Below are positions 25,788-34,675 of a DNA stretch of 64,000 nucleotides, one piece after another. The notes below the pieces were generated by a model. The model was not told the DNA's origin. It saw only the letters and a program-made list of their open reading frames with translations, and did no database searches. The stretch spans positions 1 through 64,000 of the forward strand of contig CAVXKO010000007.1 in the NCBI GenBank assembly GCA_963762315.1. The letters run 5' to 3'. The position numbers and the translations under genes are program-made. This stretch comes from RPQJ01 sp963762315. GTDB taxonomy: Bacteria > Pseudomonadota > Gammaproteobacteria > Steroidobacterales > Steroidobacteraceae. Within the stretch, counting starts at the first letter, position 1. Each line of letters opens with the position of its first letter.

Positions 25788-27485
25788 CTACTGCGCTGCC
25801 CCCTTCTCCCCGCCCTCGAGCCCCATGCGCTTCAGCAGCGCGAGGAACCGTGGATGCTTGCCGATGACCGGATGAGTCCTGTTCCTCATGGCCATCCAGG
25901 CTAGCGTGTAGGGAACATGCTGATCGACAGCGCGTGACCACCAATCGATCGCGTTGTCGAACTCACCCAGGGCCTTGTAGCCCTCGGCGACCACGATCGG
26001 CGAAGCCGGCAATTGCGCCGCGGCCTGTGCGCACAGACTGTCGAGCAGCTTCCGCGCATGCTCGCGATCGCCGAGCACCTCGTCCATCGTGAACTGATAC
26101 ATGTGACCGACGTGCGCGAACTCGGGAACGGCTTCCCCGAGAGTGGCCAGAGCCTCGCGTGCCTGCCGAGCCGCTGTGGCCCCCAGAATGACGCCCCACG
26201 TCGCGATCCCGTCGGGTGCGCTCACACCGAGCTCTCGCAATTGCTCCGCCACTCGTACCGCGTCCACGTGCCGACCCGAGAGGTAATAGTTCCAGGCCAG
26301 CAGCCACTTCACGTTGTGGGCCAGCGGATCCTTGCGATCGGCGTCCTCAAGATAGGGCCTCGCGGTCTCCAAACGACCCATGGGATGATCGTGCAGGCAA
26401 GCGCGGTTGAAGCCCCAAACCGACAGGTCCGCGCCCGCGTTGCGGGCTCGCCGGTACTCGTCGTCCGAGGTTCTTGCGTCGTGATACACGAGCAGGCTTG
26501 CGTACGCCCTGTACAGCAGCCCCTCCACGTTATTCGGTGAAAGCGCCAGTGCCGTTTCGGCCGCGCGATGTGCCTCCATGAGATACGGAAGAGGGTCCGC
26601 AGACCAAGCCGCAGCGTAGCCATTGATGTAGGCCAGGTCCCCCCAGGCCTCGGCGAAGCCCGTATCGAGGCGCGTGGCCTCCTTGAGTTGCTTCCTGGCA
26701 GCTCGGAAAGCGTTCGGGGATGGCCGCGTCAACCACTGACGCGCCATCAGCCACAGGTTGTACGCCTCGAGATTGCGCGTACCCTGCTTCACGAGCATGA
26801 CGTCATCGCCCAGCCCCAGCTTCGGCAGCAGCGCCGTCGCAATCTCCCGCGCAATGTCGTTCTGAATCGCGAAGATGTCCTGCACCTCGCGATCGTAGCT
26901 CTGCGTGAAGCGGTGAAAGCCGCTCTTCACATCGATCAGCTGTGCCGTGACCCTGAGCTTCTGCCCCGCGCGGCGCACGCTGCCCTCCAGCACGTGCCCG
27001 ACGTGCAGCGTGTCGCCGATCTCGCTCATCGTCACGCTCTTGCCGTGGAAGCTGAACGACGAGGTGCGTGCCGCGACGTTGAGGCCCTCGATGGACGCGA
27101 GCGCGTTCAGGATCTCTTCGGCAATGCCATCCCCGAGATACTGCTGGTCGTGCTCCGCGCTCATGTCCGCGAACGGCAGCACCGCAATCGACGGCGGCGC
27201 CGTCGCCTCAGGCGCGGGCAGCGCCGGCGTGGCGTCCTTGGGCACAGGCGGGACGGAGCGAACACCGCCTTCCTTGAACTCGAACCCCCAGGCCATCAGG
27301 CACGCCACTGGCAGGCCCACGATCAGCAGCGTGGTGATCACCTTCAGCACCCAGTGCGGTGCCTCGAAGTTGTGGAACAGGTGCGTCAGCACCTCGAGCA
27401 GCACGACGGCTGCAGCGGTGTACGCCACCGCCACCTTGAACACGTTGCGGTGGTGCAGCTCCTTCAGGAACTCCCTGAGGCCCAT
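25788..27485 (-). CDS. Membrane-anchored TolB/FlgO-like + TPR protein (copy 1)
   Basis: 565 residues. Two N-terminal TM helices (~16-36 and ~45-66) precede a TolB-N/FlgO-like domain (PSIAVLPFADMSAEHDQQYL, GIAEEILNALASI, VGHVLEGSVRRAGQKLRVTAQLIDV; ~97-220). A C-terminal helical-repeat region (~240-540) follows, with TPR-like units. This architecture is usually annotated 'adenylate cyclase / TolB-like protein' because it occurs fused to cyclase or winged-helix domains, but here neither is present. It is probably a membrane scaffold or signalling protein. It is the first gene of an operon with DUF1330 and has a conserved inverted repeat 70 bp upstream. Confidence 0.85.
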   Translation of the reverse strand: MGLREFLKELHHRNVFKVAVAYTAAAVVLLEVLTHLFHNFEAPHWVLKVITTLLIVGLPVACLMAWGFEFKEGGVRSVPPVPKDATPALPAPEATAPPSIAVLPFADMSAEHDQQYLGDGIAEEILNALASIEGLNVAARTSSFSFHGKSVTMSEIGDTLHVGHVLEGSVRRAGQKLRVTAQLIDVKSGFHRFTQSYDREVQDIFAIQNDIAREIATALLPKLGLGDDVMLVKQGTRNLEAYNLWLMARQWLTRPSPNAFRAARKQLKEATRLDTGFAEAWGDLAYINGYAAAWSADPLPYLMEAHRAAETALALSPNNVEGLLYRAYASLLVYHDARTSDDEYRRARNAGADLSVWGFNRACLHDHPMGRLETARPYLEDADRKDPLAHNVKWLLAWNYYLSGRHVDAVRVAEQLRELGVSAPDGIATWGVILGATAARQAREALATLGEAVPEFAHVGHMYQFTMDEVLGDREHARKLLDSLCAQAAAQLPASPIVVAEGYKALGEFDNAIDWWSRAVDQHVPYTLAWMAMRNRTHPVIGKHPRFLALLKRMGLEGGEKGAAQ

Positions 27486-27554
27486 GTTCCCTGCGCCCCC
27501 TGTTTTCCGGGATTCTGCTCCCGATTTTTCGTCTCGTGAAATGCGCGCGACTCA

Positions 27555-27571
27555 ATGCGAACAGCTCGCAT
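27555..27571 (-). promoter_or_regulatory. Inverted repeat upstream of TolB/TPR copy 1
   Basis: ATGCGA-ACAGC-TCGCAT, located 70-86 bp before the start at 27485. The same site lies at the same distance upstream of the paralogue at 55568, within an ungapped block of about 100 bp conserved 5' flank. It is a plausible repressor or activator operator. Confidence 0.5.
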
Positions 27572-27664
27572 CTATCTGACGACGGCACCACCGCATGGGC
27601 TCCGGATTAGAGCCGCGTCCAACCTTTATAGAATTCACCAGCGGCAGCCGGCCTCGGATGCGCG

Positions 27665-28876
27665 TCAGCGACGTCGCAGTGGATCCAATCCTGCCGCCAC
27701 CCCGAGCGCCCAGGCGGCCCACTCGGGAGCATGTGAATCCGTTGTCTCAACGCCGCACGCCGACGCGGCCCGCACCGCCGCGACGTACTCCCGCAGCAAG
27801 GTCGCCCGTCGCCACGCGCGGACTTCCTTGAGCAGCGACACGCGCTTCTGCCGCTCCGCTTCCCGACGCGCTTCCTCTTCCCGCTCCTGCCGTTCCACCT
27901 CCGCCCGCTCCGCCGCCAGCACCGCAGCACGCCGCTCGCGCGCCTGCTCGTCCCGCGCCTTCTGCCGGCACAGCACCACCTGTTTCCACACGCCCGCGAA
28001 GAACGCATTGAGCTTCGCCTCAAGCGGCGCGTCCACACGCTCCTCGCAGGTCCACACCTTGCCGTAACCGCGCTCCGCGTAGAGCCGCAGCCGCCCGGTC
28101 GGCACCCGGTAGCGCTCGTCCTCGATCTTTCCGTCGTAACGCTTCACCTTGCGTGTCCTTTGCTCGGTGGCCTCGGACATGCGCAGTTCCAGCCTGCCGC
28201 CATGCCCCTCGAGCACCACGCGCCCCTTCTTCTCGTCGTACGTCACCTCAAACCCGCGCTTTGTCGCGGCCACCGCCACCCCGTTCAGGATCGCAAGCCC
28301 CCGCCGGAACTGCGCGAGCGACAGCCGCACCACGCTCGCATGGTGCGTCGCCGGCATCAGCTGCCCTGCCCGCTCGTACCAGAACCACGCCATCCGATCC
28401 GGCCCCGACTCGCGCTGCTTGCGCCACTCCGGCCACTTCTCGTACTGCTCGGTTGCCTTGCGTGCCGCCTCGATCTTCTTCGCTTCCTCCTCGAGGTGCT
28501 CCTTCAGCGGCGCAATCGCTGCGTGCAACCGTCGTGGCTTCATCACCACCTCGATCGCATGCACCGGATCGGCCTCGAACCCCGCACGCTCCTTCAGCCA
28601 CTCGGCATCCGCCTCGTCCGCCTCGGTCCTCTCGCGCTTCGGCTCGATCCAGATCTGCGTCACGTTCTGTTTCGCTTCTTTCGGCAACGCTGTCGGCTTC
28701 ACCCTGTGCCCGGCCTCCACCTTCGCCCAGTACCCTCTTTGCGGCACCGGCACGTTCAACCGCTTGCACACCTTCCTGAGCCCATTGTCGGAGAGCCCGT
28801 ACCTCTCGCACAGCTGCGACAACGGCATCGACGACACCTGCTCGTACAATTCATCGCGCCTGACGGTCTGCCACAT
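27665..28876 (-). CDS. HTH-containing protein with basic coiled-coil C terminus, unknown function
   Basis: 403 residues from the ATG at 28874-28876 (MWQTVRRDELYEQVSSMPLS). The N terminus forms a helix-turn-helix-like unit (LSQLCERYGLSDNGLRKVCK, then LNVPVPQRGYWAKVEAGHRV), which recurs in many uncharacterised bacterial proteins. The centre is alpha/beta. The end (~310-370) is a very charged coiled coil (RRAAVLAAERAEVERQEREE). I infer a DNA-binding protein, possibly mobile-element or phage derived. It is divergently oriented from the DUF6988-like gene at 29026. Confidence 0.55.
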   Translation of the reverse strand: MWQTVRRDELYEQVSSMPLSQLCERYGLSDNGLRKVCKRLNVPVPQRGYWAKVEAGHRVKPTALPKEAKQNVTQIWIEPKRERTEADEADAEWLKERAGFEADPVHAIEVVMKPRRLHAAIAPLKEHLEEEAKKIEAARKATEQYEKWPEWRKQRESGPDRMAWFWYERAGQLMPATHHASVVRLSLAQFRRGLAILNGVAVAATKRGFEVTYDEKKGRVVLEGHGGRLELRMSEATEQRTRKVKRYDGKIEDERYRVPTGRLRLYAERGYGKVWTCEERVDAPLEAKLNAFFAGVWKQVVLCRQKARDEQARERRAAVLAAERAEVERQEREEEARREAERQKRVSLLKEVRAWRRATLLREYVAAVRAASACGVETTDSHAPEWAAWALGVAAGLDPLRRR

Positions 28877-29025
28877 GATTGACTCCCCGACTGATCCGCG
28901 GACGCTACGGTGCGGAAGACCCGCACTGGCTGGAACAACTGTGGCGCCCTTCCGGTCGCGCCTGGGAACGCGCCGCGAAACTGACTTGATCACAACACAA
29001 CGCAACTAGGCTACGATCCGCCCTC

Positions 29026-29685
29026 ATGATGGACCACCCCCAACTGTCTTCGATAATCCAACGCTCCGTTGAATTCTACAATGCGCTTCATGCCGTCCTC
29101 GCTGACGCCGAGATCGACGACTCCACGCATACGCGGCTCACCGTTTCCACCAGTCAAGTTGCGATCGAACACGGCGTCAGCATTTGCATGCTGGTGGAGG
29201 CGGGTCAGCTCACGTCCGGACACGCACTCTTCCGCACACAATTTGAAGCGACCGTTCGCGCGCTCTGGTTGTGCTTCGCCGCCACGGACGAGTGGTTGCA
29301 CCGATACATGATGGCCATCAAGGCCAACCCCGCGAAGGACCCCAATTGCTCGCCGGGCATGGACGAGATGCTGAAGGAAATCGCGCAGAACGCGCCACCT
29401 GTGATTGCGCCTCAACTGATGGAGCTAAAGCAGGGTATCTGGGGCCACCTGAACTCTTTCGTACACACGGGCGTGTATCCGGCCGCTATTCAACTGACAG
29501 GCTATTCGCTCGAAACAGCATTGGACGCGGTTCGCAATGCAAACGGACTGAGCTCCAAGAGCGCCATGGTCATCGCAACGGTGACCCACGACGAGCCACT
29601 GTCTACGAAGATTCATGACCTCCAGCTCGCGCACCTCGATTGCCTGCCGACCCTGGTCCAGGATGCGGAACCCACCGCACCGTGA
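29026..29685 (+). CDS. DUF6988-like helical protein
   Basis: 219 residues (a second Met directly follows the first). An all-helical fold with SICMLVEAGQLTSGHALFRT and QFEATVRALWLCFAATDEWL is typical of the DUF6988/DUF5677-like group, where a 'LxR.xfE..vra.Wl' helix is conserved. Another marker is LNSFVHTG. The role is unknown; members are often found in accessory regions. It converges on the DUF2277 gene with a shared hairpin between the stops. Confidence 0.6.
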   Translation: MMDHPQLSSIIQRSVEFYNALHAVLADAEIDDSTHTRLTVSTSQVAIEHGVSICMLVEAGQLTSGHALFRTQFEATVRALWLCFAATDEWLHRYMMAIKANPAKDPNCSPGMDEMLKEIAQNAPPVIAPQLMELKQGIWGHLNSFVHTGVYPAAIQLTGYSLETALDAVRNANGLSSKSAMVIATVTHDEPLSTKIHDLQLAHLDCLPTLVQDAEPTAP

Positions 29686-29687
29686 CG

Positions 29688-29713
29688 CCGAACTGAGTGA
29701 GCCGCTCAGTCGG
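29688..29713. terminator. Bidirectional hairpin between convergent genes
   Basis: Arms CCGaACTGAG and CTCAGT-CGG surround a 7-base loop, between the stop of 29026-29685 (+) and the stop of 29706-29984 (-). There is no strong T-run. Confidence 0.4.
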
Positions 29714-29984
29714 GCAGCAGCCGGAACCTCTCCGCCGATCGCACCTTCGCCTTTGCCGCTTCCACCTCCCGATCTCGCGGCGTCGCTGTCGTGGTGAGCG
29801 ATCGAATCAGCACCGTCGCCGACACCGCGACCTCGTCCAACGCGCGCTGGAACGCCGCCTCGTTCGCCTTGGACGGCACGGTGAACCCGGCGAGCTTGCG
29901 CACGAACTGCAGCGAAGCATCGCGAATCCCCTGCTCCGTTGCCGGCGGCTCGAAGTTGAACAGCGTCTTGATGTTTCGGCACAT
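29706..29984 (-). CDS. DUF2277 family protein
   Basis: 92 residues, opening MCRNIKTLFNFEPPATEQGI, the diagnostic DUF2277 start, followed by RDASLQFVRKLAGFTVPSKA, NEAAFQ.A.DEVA and the C-terminal RDREVEAAKAKVRSAERF. The family is a small helical cytoplasmic protein of unknown function. The length and all conserved blocks are present, so it should be intact. A short Arg/Leu-rich ORF (30088-30192) lies upstream on the same strand. Confidence 0.9.
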   Translation of the reverse strand: MCRNIKTLFNFEPPATEQGIRDASLQFVRKLAGFTVPSKANEAAFQRALDEVAVSATVLIRSLTTTATPRDREVEAAKAKVRSAERFRLLPD

Positions 29985-30087
29985 GGCATCTCCCCGATCG
30001 GTGCCCGATTGACGGCGACAGAGTACCCGCGTCGCGGCGACGCGCGTCGAATTGCAGCGGCGGCCGCGGCCTCGCCGAGTGCAGGGA

Positions 30088-30192
30088 CTACGGCTTTAAC
30101 GACTTCTGGATCTTCCGCAACGCCGGCGGGCGGCCCGCAATGATCCGCAGCAGCAGGATGCGCAGTCGCGTGCGTTGCAAAAAGCGCTTCAT
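30088..30192 (-). CDS. Short Leu/Arg-rich peptide ORF (copy 1)
   Basis: 34 residues: MKRFLQRTRLRILLLRIIAG then RPPALRKIQKSLKP. The 37-residue ORF at 44325-44438 (MRLFLRRTRLRILLLRIAVG...) is clearly homologous, while the DNA between and around them is less conserved, which suggests selection on the peptide. It lies ~100 bp upstream of the DUF2277 gene. Amphipathic and very basic, it could be a small membrane-active protein; this is inference. Confidence 0.45.
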   Translation of the reverse strand: MKRFLQRTRLRILLLRIIAGRPPALRKIQKSLKP

Positions 30193-30380
30193 CGCCGTGA
30201 TGCGATTCTGGTTGCCTGCATGCGCGTTCCTCCCGCGTAGGATGACCGGCGAGACCGGACGGAGGCAGCGCCGAAACATCACGGGGCCGCATGACGGCCG
30301 CGCGCGCAGAACCACCCCCCGAATCAGGTCGGACCCCGCGTTGCGCCGGGAGTTCAGTGGCGCCGCGAATTCGCACGCAC
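30094..30380. repeat. Duplicated block containing the Leu/Arg-rich ORF, copy 1
   Basis: It corresponds to 44339-44660. Besides the small ORF, a ~75-bp segment (ACCACCCCCCGAATCAGGT... to ...CGCGAATTCGCACGC) is well conserved. The region 29985-30493 contains this block and the repeat at 30377-30480, but no larger gene. Confidence 0.6.
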
Positions 30381-30480
30381 CCAAATCTCCCCCAAACCCA
30401 CCACAAATGCAGCACGACCCCCACCAACGGGCTGGCCACTCTAGGTCATGGTGTCACATCGTGTTACTCGGCCCCGCGAC
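30377..30480 (+). repeat. Dispersed ~110-bp repeat, copy 1 (diverged)
   Basis: The CCCAAATCTCCCC...CAGCACGACCC...GGTCATGGTGTCAC pattern is shared with 38199-38312 and 40132-40240. On the minus strand all three could encode a GVVL(N/H)(F/L)xWxWG-like peptide, but start and stop context is not conserved. Confidence 0.6.
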
Positions 30481-30493
30481 GCCCGTCTACGCA

Positions 30494-33400
30494 CTACGGC
30501 CGGCGCATATAGACTCGAGCAGAACACGGATATTCGCTAGGCACGTCGCTGCTCTTCAGCACGACGTCGCCGACCATGATCGGCTCGCCTTCGACGTCCG
30601 ACAGGTAGTCGTCGCGTGCCACATTCATCGAACTGCCAAACTGGTTGGTACCGGCGGAGAACGCCCTGCAGCTGTAGTTGAACGGGCCGGACTGGCTCGG
30701 CAGGACTTCGCGAATCCCGGGGCCGAAAATGACCTTCTCGGGACTGATCGTCACAACGCCCGTGCGCAGGAACTCGGCGAAGGCCGGGTTCGCGGTGCAG
30801 TTGGTGCCGTAGATGCCACTGTATGCGGCGCCGCTGACCACCCATTGCCCATCCCAGACGCGTTGCGCGGCGTCGAGTGTGCAGGTGCCGAGCACCGTTG
30901 CCGTTGCCGACGCCGTCAGGCTCGGCACCGCGACGCTGCGCGCCGTAATGACATAGGTTCCCGCGATCTGCGGCGCCGTCCACAGGCCGCTCGAGGTGAT
31001 GCTGCCACCGTTGGCACTCCAGGTCACCGAGTTGGGTGAAACCCCGACCAGCGTGGCCGAGAACTGCAGCGTCTGCCCCGGGTTGACCGTGCCACCACCG
31101 CTTACCGACATCTTGAGTGCCGGCAGAAACTCGCGGTTGAACGACAGGTCGAACTGAACGGGCAGCGGCGGGCTGACGCTCGTGAGGTCGGCTGTGAATG
31201 CCCAGACCTGGAACGCATAGTTGCCGGTCAGTTGCAACGTCAGGCCCGTGAGCGTGGCTTCCGTGCCCAACGTGAACCGCACGGGTTTTACAATGGCGCC
31301 CGTGCTTCGGTCCAGGACGCGTGCGAGGTAGGACGTCGCGCCCGGAGCAGCAGACCACAGGCCGTACACCGTGGTGTTCGATGAATTCGCGATATTGATC
31401 CCGGAAACCGGCGCAAGCGAACGCGTCGCATTGATCTGGAACCGGAATACCTGCGGCACTCCGTCGATGGTGGCGCGCGCCGTGTAGGTTCCCGAGACGG
31501 GCTGGGTGTCGACGATGTAGAACTGGCGCCCCGTCTGCGCGGGGAACGTGACGGTTGCCGCTGCACCGCCGTTCCATCCGCTGCCCGAAGGCCCGGTGAT
31601 CTCGACGGGGACGTCGGCGGTCACGAACGAGCCATTGGCGGCCCGGACCTTCACCAGCAACGACGTGCCACGCGTCGGTACCGGCACGTCCGTGCTGTAC
31701 ACACCCCCTGCGACCCCGAGGCGCGGCGTGCAAACGTCGATCAGCAGTTCCCTGCGCCGGGACGTAGACGCCTCGGTGGCATCGAACAGCGGCGAGTACG
31801 CAAAGTAGCAAAGGGCCTCGAGGTCCTTCATCGTACGCTCGTTGAAGGTAACCTCACCCCCTTCAATGTTCAGCGTGACGTTCTCCAGCACCGCCTTCTC
31901 GCCCAGGTAGTTCGCGCCGTCGAGATCGAGACGGGTGAAGTTGGAGCCGCCCGTCTGGCCATCGCCGTTGAGATCGAATCGCGAATAATCCTTCGCCCCG
32001 TCGCGCGTGACGAACGCATCGAGATACTGCGCGACGTCGGCATCGTCGAAGCGCCCGTCGCCGCTCACGTCGAGAATTGCCGCTCGAACCCGCATCGACC
32101 CCGGACGGTCGAGCGCAAGCACGGTGGCATACGCATCGACCAGCGGCGCCCCGTCGAACAGGACCGCGCTGTTCGCCTCGATCAGAGCTGCGGTCCTCGA
32201 CACGGGCTGGCTGCGCAGCTCGTCGGACAGTTGCCAAAGGTAGGCGGCGAGTCCCGCGACCGTCGGCGCGCTGAAGCTCGTGCCGGACATGTAGCGCTGG
32301 GACGTACGCCTGATCGCCTCACCGACAGCCGCTACCCGGGCGTTCCGGTTGGAGAATGGGGTGAGCCCCATCCCGAATGTCGTCGGCGATTTGGTCGTCG
32401 CACCCACCGTCATTACGTTCTCGCCGGTCGAGAGCGCCATCTTGTTCAACGACGCGAAGTAACCGGCGAGCGCAGCCGCCCGGCCGGCATCGAGTTGTGC
32501 CGACGGGTACGTCGTACCCCCGCCCCACATCTTCGGGTCCGTAAACGACTGCTGCAGCGTCGGCAGATCGGCCGCCAGGGAAAAGGTTCCGTTGAACCGC
32601 GCTTCCGCGAAACCCGGATACGCGAGCGCGAGTGCCTTCTGCGCTTCGTTGCCCGCCGACGCGACGAACAACACGCGCTGCAGTGTCACGTCACTGAGGC
32701 CGATCTCGGCCCACTTCAGTCCAACGAGTACTTTGCCCTCGACGTAGTCGCGGATCTGCCCGGGCGAAGCACTGCGCAAGTCGGCGTCGGTGCAGGTCGT
32801 GCTGCCTGCTGCTCCGCAGGTCTTGGGTACGCCGATCCCGATGGAAAAATTGACGACCACGTTCTCGGTGACGCCGCTGAGACGGTTCGCGAGTTCCGCC
32901 GTGGCCTGGAAGGTTCCCAAAATACCCCAGTTGAGCGCCTCGATGCGCAGACACTCGCCGCGCGGGTGGGAGCCGGTCGGAACGATTGCGTCATGGCTCG
33001 CGCCGAGCGTCATCGCGACGTCGTAGCCGTGCTCGCCGTCTTCGAACAAGGAGCCGCTGAAGATTCCCTGCACGAACCCCGGGAGTTGCGTACCGACGTC
33101 GTCGGGGGCGTTGAACTTGAAATTGTCGTTCACGATCACCGTGACTGGTCGCGTGCCGCAACCCGTGAGCAACGACTGCGCATTCCAGGCCGCCGGGAAC
33201 CGCGAGCCGAGCAGGTGATCCAGCGCGTCCGGATCAACCGCAGCGCCGCCACCGTCCGTCGGCAGCACCTCGATGACTGCTCTCGCGTCCGGAGTCGCGA
33301 TCACGATCCCAGGCTGCGCCTGCAACGCTGCAGCCAGCGCCTGGATGCCCGTCGCGTCGGCCTGACGCGGCACGGCCAGCGTCAGCAACGGTGAGCCGCG

Positions 33401-34402
33401 GTTCGAGAACGCGATCGTGCCGTTCACCAGCGCGGCCGCGGCGTTCACCTGCGCCACCGTGGCCTGGGGATCGATCATCACGTTGATGCGGCTGAGGAAC
33501 AGGTTCGTGGAATCATCGATGTCGGACGCAGGGACGCCGCCGACGTTCACGTCGCCGATGGAGCCCACCGCGAGCGCCCCGGGCGCCCCCGCGAGCAGCG
33601 CCGCGGACACCGTGACGGCGACGGTCGCCGGCGCACTCGACAGCCGGCCGTCGCTGACGACGAGTTGCGCCTGGTAGATGCCGGCCACGTCCGGCACCAG
33701 GGTCGGTCGCGCGCTCGTCGCACCCGACAGCGCCGCCGTGCTGCCACCCGGCTGCGACAGCAGCGACCAGGCGTAAGTGAGCGGGTCGCCGTCGGGGTCC
33801 GATGACTTCGTGCCATCGAGCGTCACGGTCTCGCGCGCGAGCGCTGTCTGCGCTGTGCCGGCGTTGGCGACCGGGGCGCGATTTGGCGCTGTCGAGGAGG
33901 CGAACCGGACCGAGATCGAACTTGCGACCTCGTACACCTGTGTCAGGCTCGCGACCTGGATGGTGACGGTGTCGCGGCTGATCACGGTTGCGCCCGGGCC
34001 GACGTCGCCAAATGCCGCGTTACCGTCGATGACAGTGGCGCTGTTCTTGGCAACCGTGACCAGCGCCGTCACATTGCGCGCCGCATCGGTGGCCGAGTCG
34101 TTCCTGACCCGCAGCTTGAAATCCACTGCGATCGCAGAACGGAACGGCGCCCCGACCCAGCGCGGCGTGCTGAAGTCGGCGGGTTGTGGCGTGACCCACG
34201 ACAGCACGGGTGCCGCCATGGCCGTGCCCGCAGACAGCGCGGCCACAAGTACCAGGCAGAAGACCAGAATGCGGCGTGTCGTTTCCACGATGGCATCGCT
34301 CGTCCGTCTTGGTAATTGACGTTCTTGTTCGAGCCGCGCCGCCGGCACGGGTCGCGTCGGACGAGAGATCAACGCAGCATGCGAGCTGAACAAGTCGTTC
34401 AT
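30494..34402 (-). CDS. Giant secreted S8 (subtilisin-like) serine peptidase
   Basis: 1302 residues. An N-terminal cytoplasmic stretch and signal anchor (~43-64, VFCLVLVAALSAGTAMAA) precede a CARDB-like domain (~65-170) and a PKD-like domain (~174-266, SSDPDGDPLTYAWSLLSQPG). An inhibitor-I9-like propeptide segment (~300-380) is followed by the S8 catalytic domain: Asp426 (VIVNDN), His458 (GEHGYD), Asn585 (SAGN), Ser709 (SGTSFSAP). Next comes a dockerin-like EF-hand pair (DVSGDGRFDDADV, DLNGDGQTGG; ~768-810). The C-terminal half is beta-sandwich, including a Big-like domain with VTWSANGGSITSSGLWTAP. It likely acts at or beyond the outer membrane. GGGGAG lies 6 bp before the ATG, which overlaps a leader ORF. 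The upstream promoter block is shared with the PEP-CTERM gene at 36727. Confidence 0.9.
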   Translation of the reverse strand: MNDLFSSHAALISRPTRPVPAARLEQERQLPRRTSDAIVETTRRILVFCLVLVAALSAGTAMAAPVLSWVTPQPADFSTPRWVGAPFRSAIAVDFKLRVRNDSATDAARNVTALVTVAKNSATVIDGNAAFGDVGPGATVISRDTVTIQVASLTQVYEVASSISVRFASSTAPNRAPVANAGTAQTALARETVTLDGTKSSDPDGDPLTYAWSLLSQPGGSTAALSGATSARPTLVPDVAGIYQAQLVVSDGRLSSAPATVAVTVSAALLAGAPGALAVGSIGDVNVGGVPASDIDDSTNLFLSRINVMIDPQATVAQVNAAAALVNGTIAFSNRGSPLLTLAVPRQADATGIQALAAALQAQPGIVIATPDARAVIEVLPTDGGGAAVDPDALDHLLGSRFPAAWNAQSLLTGCGTRPVTVIVNDNFKFNAPDDVGTQLPGFVQGIFSGSLFEDGEHGYDVAMTLGASHDAIVPTGSHPRGECLRIEALNWGILGTFQATAELANRLSGVTENVVVNFSIGIGVPKTCGAAGSTTCTDADLRSASPGQIRDYVEGKVLVGLKWAEIGLSDVTLQRVLFVASAGNEAQKALALAYPGFAEARFNGTFSLAADLPTLQQSFTDPKMWGGGTTYPSAQLDAGRAAALAGYFASLNKMALSTGENVMTVGATTKSPTTFGMGLTPFSNRNARVAAVGEAIRRTSQRYMSGTSFSAPTVAGLAAYLWQLSDELRSQPVSRTAALIEANSAVLFDGAPLVDAYATVLALDRPGSMRVRAAILDVSGDGRFDDADVAQYLDAFVTRDGAKDYSRFDLNGDGQTGGSNFTRLDLDGANYLGEKAVLENVTLNIEGGEVTFNERTMKDLEALCYFAYSPLFDATEASTSRRRELLIDVCTPRLGVAGGVYSTDVPVPTRGTSLLVKVRAANGSFVTADVPVEITGPSGSGWNGGAAATVTFPAQTGRQFYIVDTQPVSGTYTARATIDGVPQVFRFQINATRSLAPVSGINIANSSNTTVYGLWSAAPGATSYLARVLDRSTGAIVKPVRFTLGTEATLTGLTLQLTGNYAFQVWAFTADLTSVSPPLPVQFDLSFNREFLPALKMSVSGGGTVNPGQTLQFSATLVGVSPNSVTWSANGGSITSSGLWTAPQIAGTYVITARSVAVPSLTASATATVLGTCTLDAAQRVWDGQWVVSGAAYSGIYGTNCTANPAFAEFLRTGVVTISPEKVIFGPGIREVLPSQSGPFNYSCRAFSAGTNQFGSSMNVARDDYLSDVEGEPIMVGDVVLKSSDVPSEYPCSARVYMRRP

Positions 34403-34452
34403 GAATTTCTCCCCATGGGCGCCTTCAGCGGCCTCGCTGCATTGAAAGGCAT
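34399..34452 (-). CDS. 17-residue leader ORF coupled to the S8 peptidase gene
   Basis: Minus-strand ORF MPFNAARPLKAPMGRNS whose TGA overlaps the peptidase ATG as ATGA. Its first eight residues resemble the leader ORF before the PEP-CTERM gene (MPIKSARP): M, P, A, R and P are identical at the same positions. AGGGGA lies ~12 bp upstream. It probably promotes translational coupling or conditional control. Confidence 0.45.
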   Translation of the reverse strand: MPFNAARPLKAPMGRNS

Positions 34453-34483
34453 TGATTCCGAGGTCCCCTTGTGCCTGCAGACG

Positions 34484-34539
34484 AGTATCACCAGAGGAGG
34501 CGCCGTTTGGCGCGAGGAAACCCCGAGGAAACTCCGAGG
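34484..34539 (-). promoter_or_regulatory. Operator/promoter block of the S8 peptidase gene
   Basis: Read on the minus strand: three CCTCG repeats (34539-34535, 34528-34524, 34517-34513), spaced exactly 11 bp, then GCCAAACG and, 20 bp after the last repeat, GGTGATACTCG (the GATACT candidate -10 is 34489-34484). The same block with identical internal spacing is at 36540-36595 on the plus strand. Helically phased direct repeats just upstream of a poor -35 fit activation by an OmpR/CadC-type winged-helix protein, such as the one encoded between the two blocks. Confidence 0.65.
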
Positions 34540-34574
34540 ATTGATCCTGGCGGACATCGATGAGCGACCAGGTT

Positions 34575-34675
34575 GAACCAGCGGACGGCGGTGCGTCGGG
34601 GTCCGGGAAGGGGCTCGCGCAGGCGATCGACTACCTGCTGCGCACCGGAAAAGCGGGCGGCGGATCAGTCGGCGC
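34575..34675 (+). other. Possible IS66 transposase remnant
   Basis: The plus strand reads ...SGSGKGLAQAIDYLLRTGK..., which resembles the '(K)S.LG.AIDYLL..W' helix near the C terminus of IS66-type transposases. Homology is limited to ~20 residues, there are no flanking inverted repeats, and it runs into the antisense of the regulator gene. Speculative. Confidence 0.2.

Noticed and set aside
34575..34675. Complete IS66 element
   Set aside because: Only ~20 residues resemble an IS66 transposase. No inverted repeats, other IS66 genes or target duplications are visible, so it is listed only as a low-confidence remnant.
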